Assembly (NCBI GenBank): GCA_000934385.1
Contig: KN880641.1
Span: forward strand, 1-42,908
Source: Cylindrobasidium torrendii FP15055 ss-10
Taxonomy: Eukaryota; Basidiomycota; Agaricomycetes; Agaricales; Physalacriaceae
Direction: 5' to 3'
Length of the DNA stretch: 42,908 bases
Shown here: positions 42,822 through 42,908 of the stretch, in pieces
Layout: the number at the start of each line of letters is the position of its first letter
How positions within the stretch are numbered: the stretch's first letter is position 1
The notes under the pieces: model-generated
What the model was told of the DNA's origin: nothing
Databases searched by the model: none
Seen by the model: only the letters and a program-made list of their open reading frames with translations
Made by a program: the position numbers and the translations under genes

Positions 42822-42908
42822 ACCGCAGTCCGAGATCCGGTATTGAGATACCGAGGCATCCCCCGCCGCTCCCGCCTTCCCGCATCCCGATCCCGCCGAT
42901 ACAGGCAT

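Overview
The window looks like nuclear DNA of a filamentous basidiomycete, most likely an Agaricomycete. Genes on both strands are cut by many short introns of about 45-70 bp with GTRNGT-type donors and YAG acceptors, 5' leaders are pyrimidine rich, and the recognisable proteins are fungal: a fungal-specific transcription factor core, a secreted GH5 glycosidase, an M36 fungalysin, MYND and F-box proteins, and a single-pass Ser-rich membrane protein. No rRNA, tRNA, prokaryotic operon or CRISPR array was seen. Exons were assembled by eye; where exon lists are given, the reading phases add up to a whole number of codons.

Layout. 1-1.8 kb is gene-poor with a short 29-bp tandem repeat. 1.8-6.5 kb has two convergent genes that both look clipped: a 5'-less transcription-factor core (+) and an importin-beta-3/Kap121-like gene (-) ending about 200 residues early. 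6.9-7.4 kb is a 468-bp MITE with 41-bp perfect terminal inverted repeats and a TA target. 8.4-9.7 kb is a secreted GH5 enzyme. 11.2-11.8 kb is a MYND-finger relic and 12.0-14.3 kb a complete secreted fungalysin (8 exons, 668 aa).

15.5-34.7 kb is the most unusual part. It holds six members of a small protein family with one canonical C2H2 finger (C-x4-C-x12-H-x3-H) followed by a second finger with wide spacing that begins ICPYxxC (called Z1-Z6). It also holds three members of a roughly 440-aa four-exon family (called A, B, C). I read A-C, tentatively, as a degenerate 2-oxoglutarate/Fe(II)-oxygenase fold without the metal ligands. A+Z1 (minus) and B+Z4 (plus) lie in a 3.3-kb inverted duplication whose arms are about 7 kb apart. 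Z4 has a frameshift; Z6 is a copy of the finger gene alone with a different C-terminus. Z1 and Z4 share a lost start codon (ATG to ATA) that Z6 still has. The loop between the arms holds C, Z2, Z3 and an unrelated membrane-protein gene.

30-42 kb holds three decayed copies of another unrecognised family (U1-U3), an F-box gene with an in-frame 72-bp tandem duplication, a 738-aa four-TM protein with a large extracytoplasmic domain, and a small unrecognised three-exon gene. The last 0.8 kb is pyrimidine rich with a 21-bp direct repeat.

The secreted GH5 and fungalysin fit a saprotrophic or plant-associated fungus. The Z and A-C families look like a fast-evolving, locally duplicating accessory locus whose function cannot be read from sequence alone.
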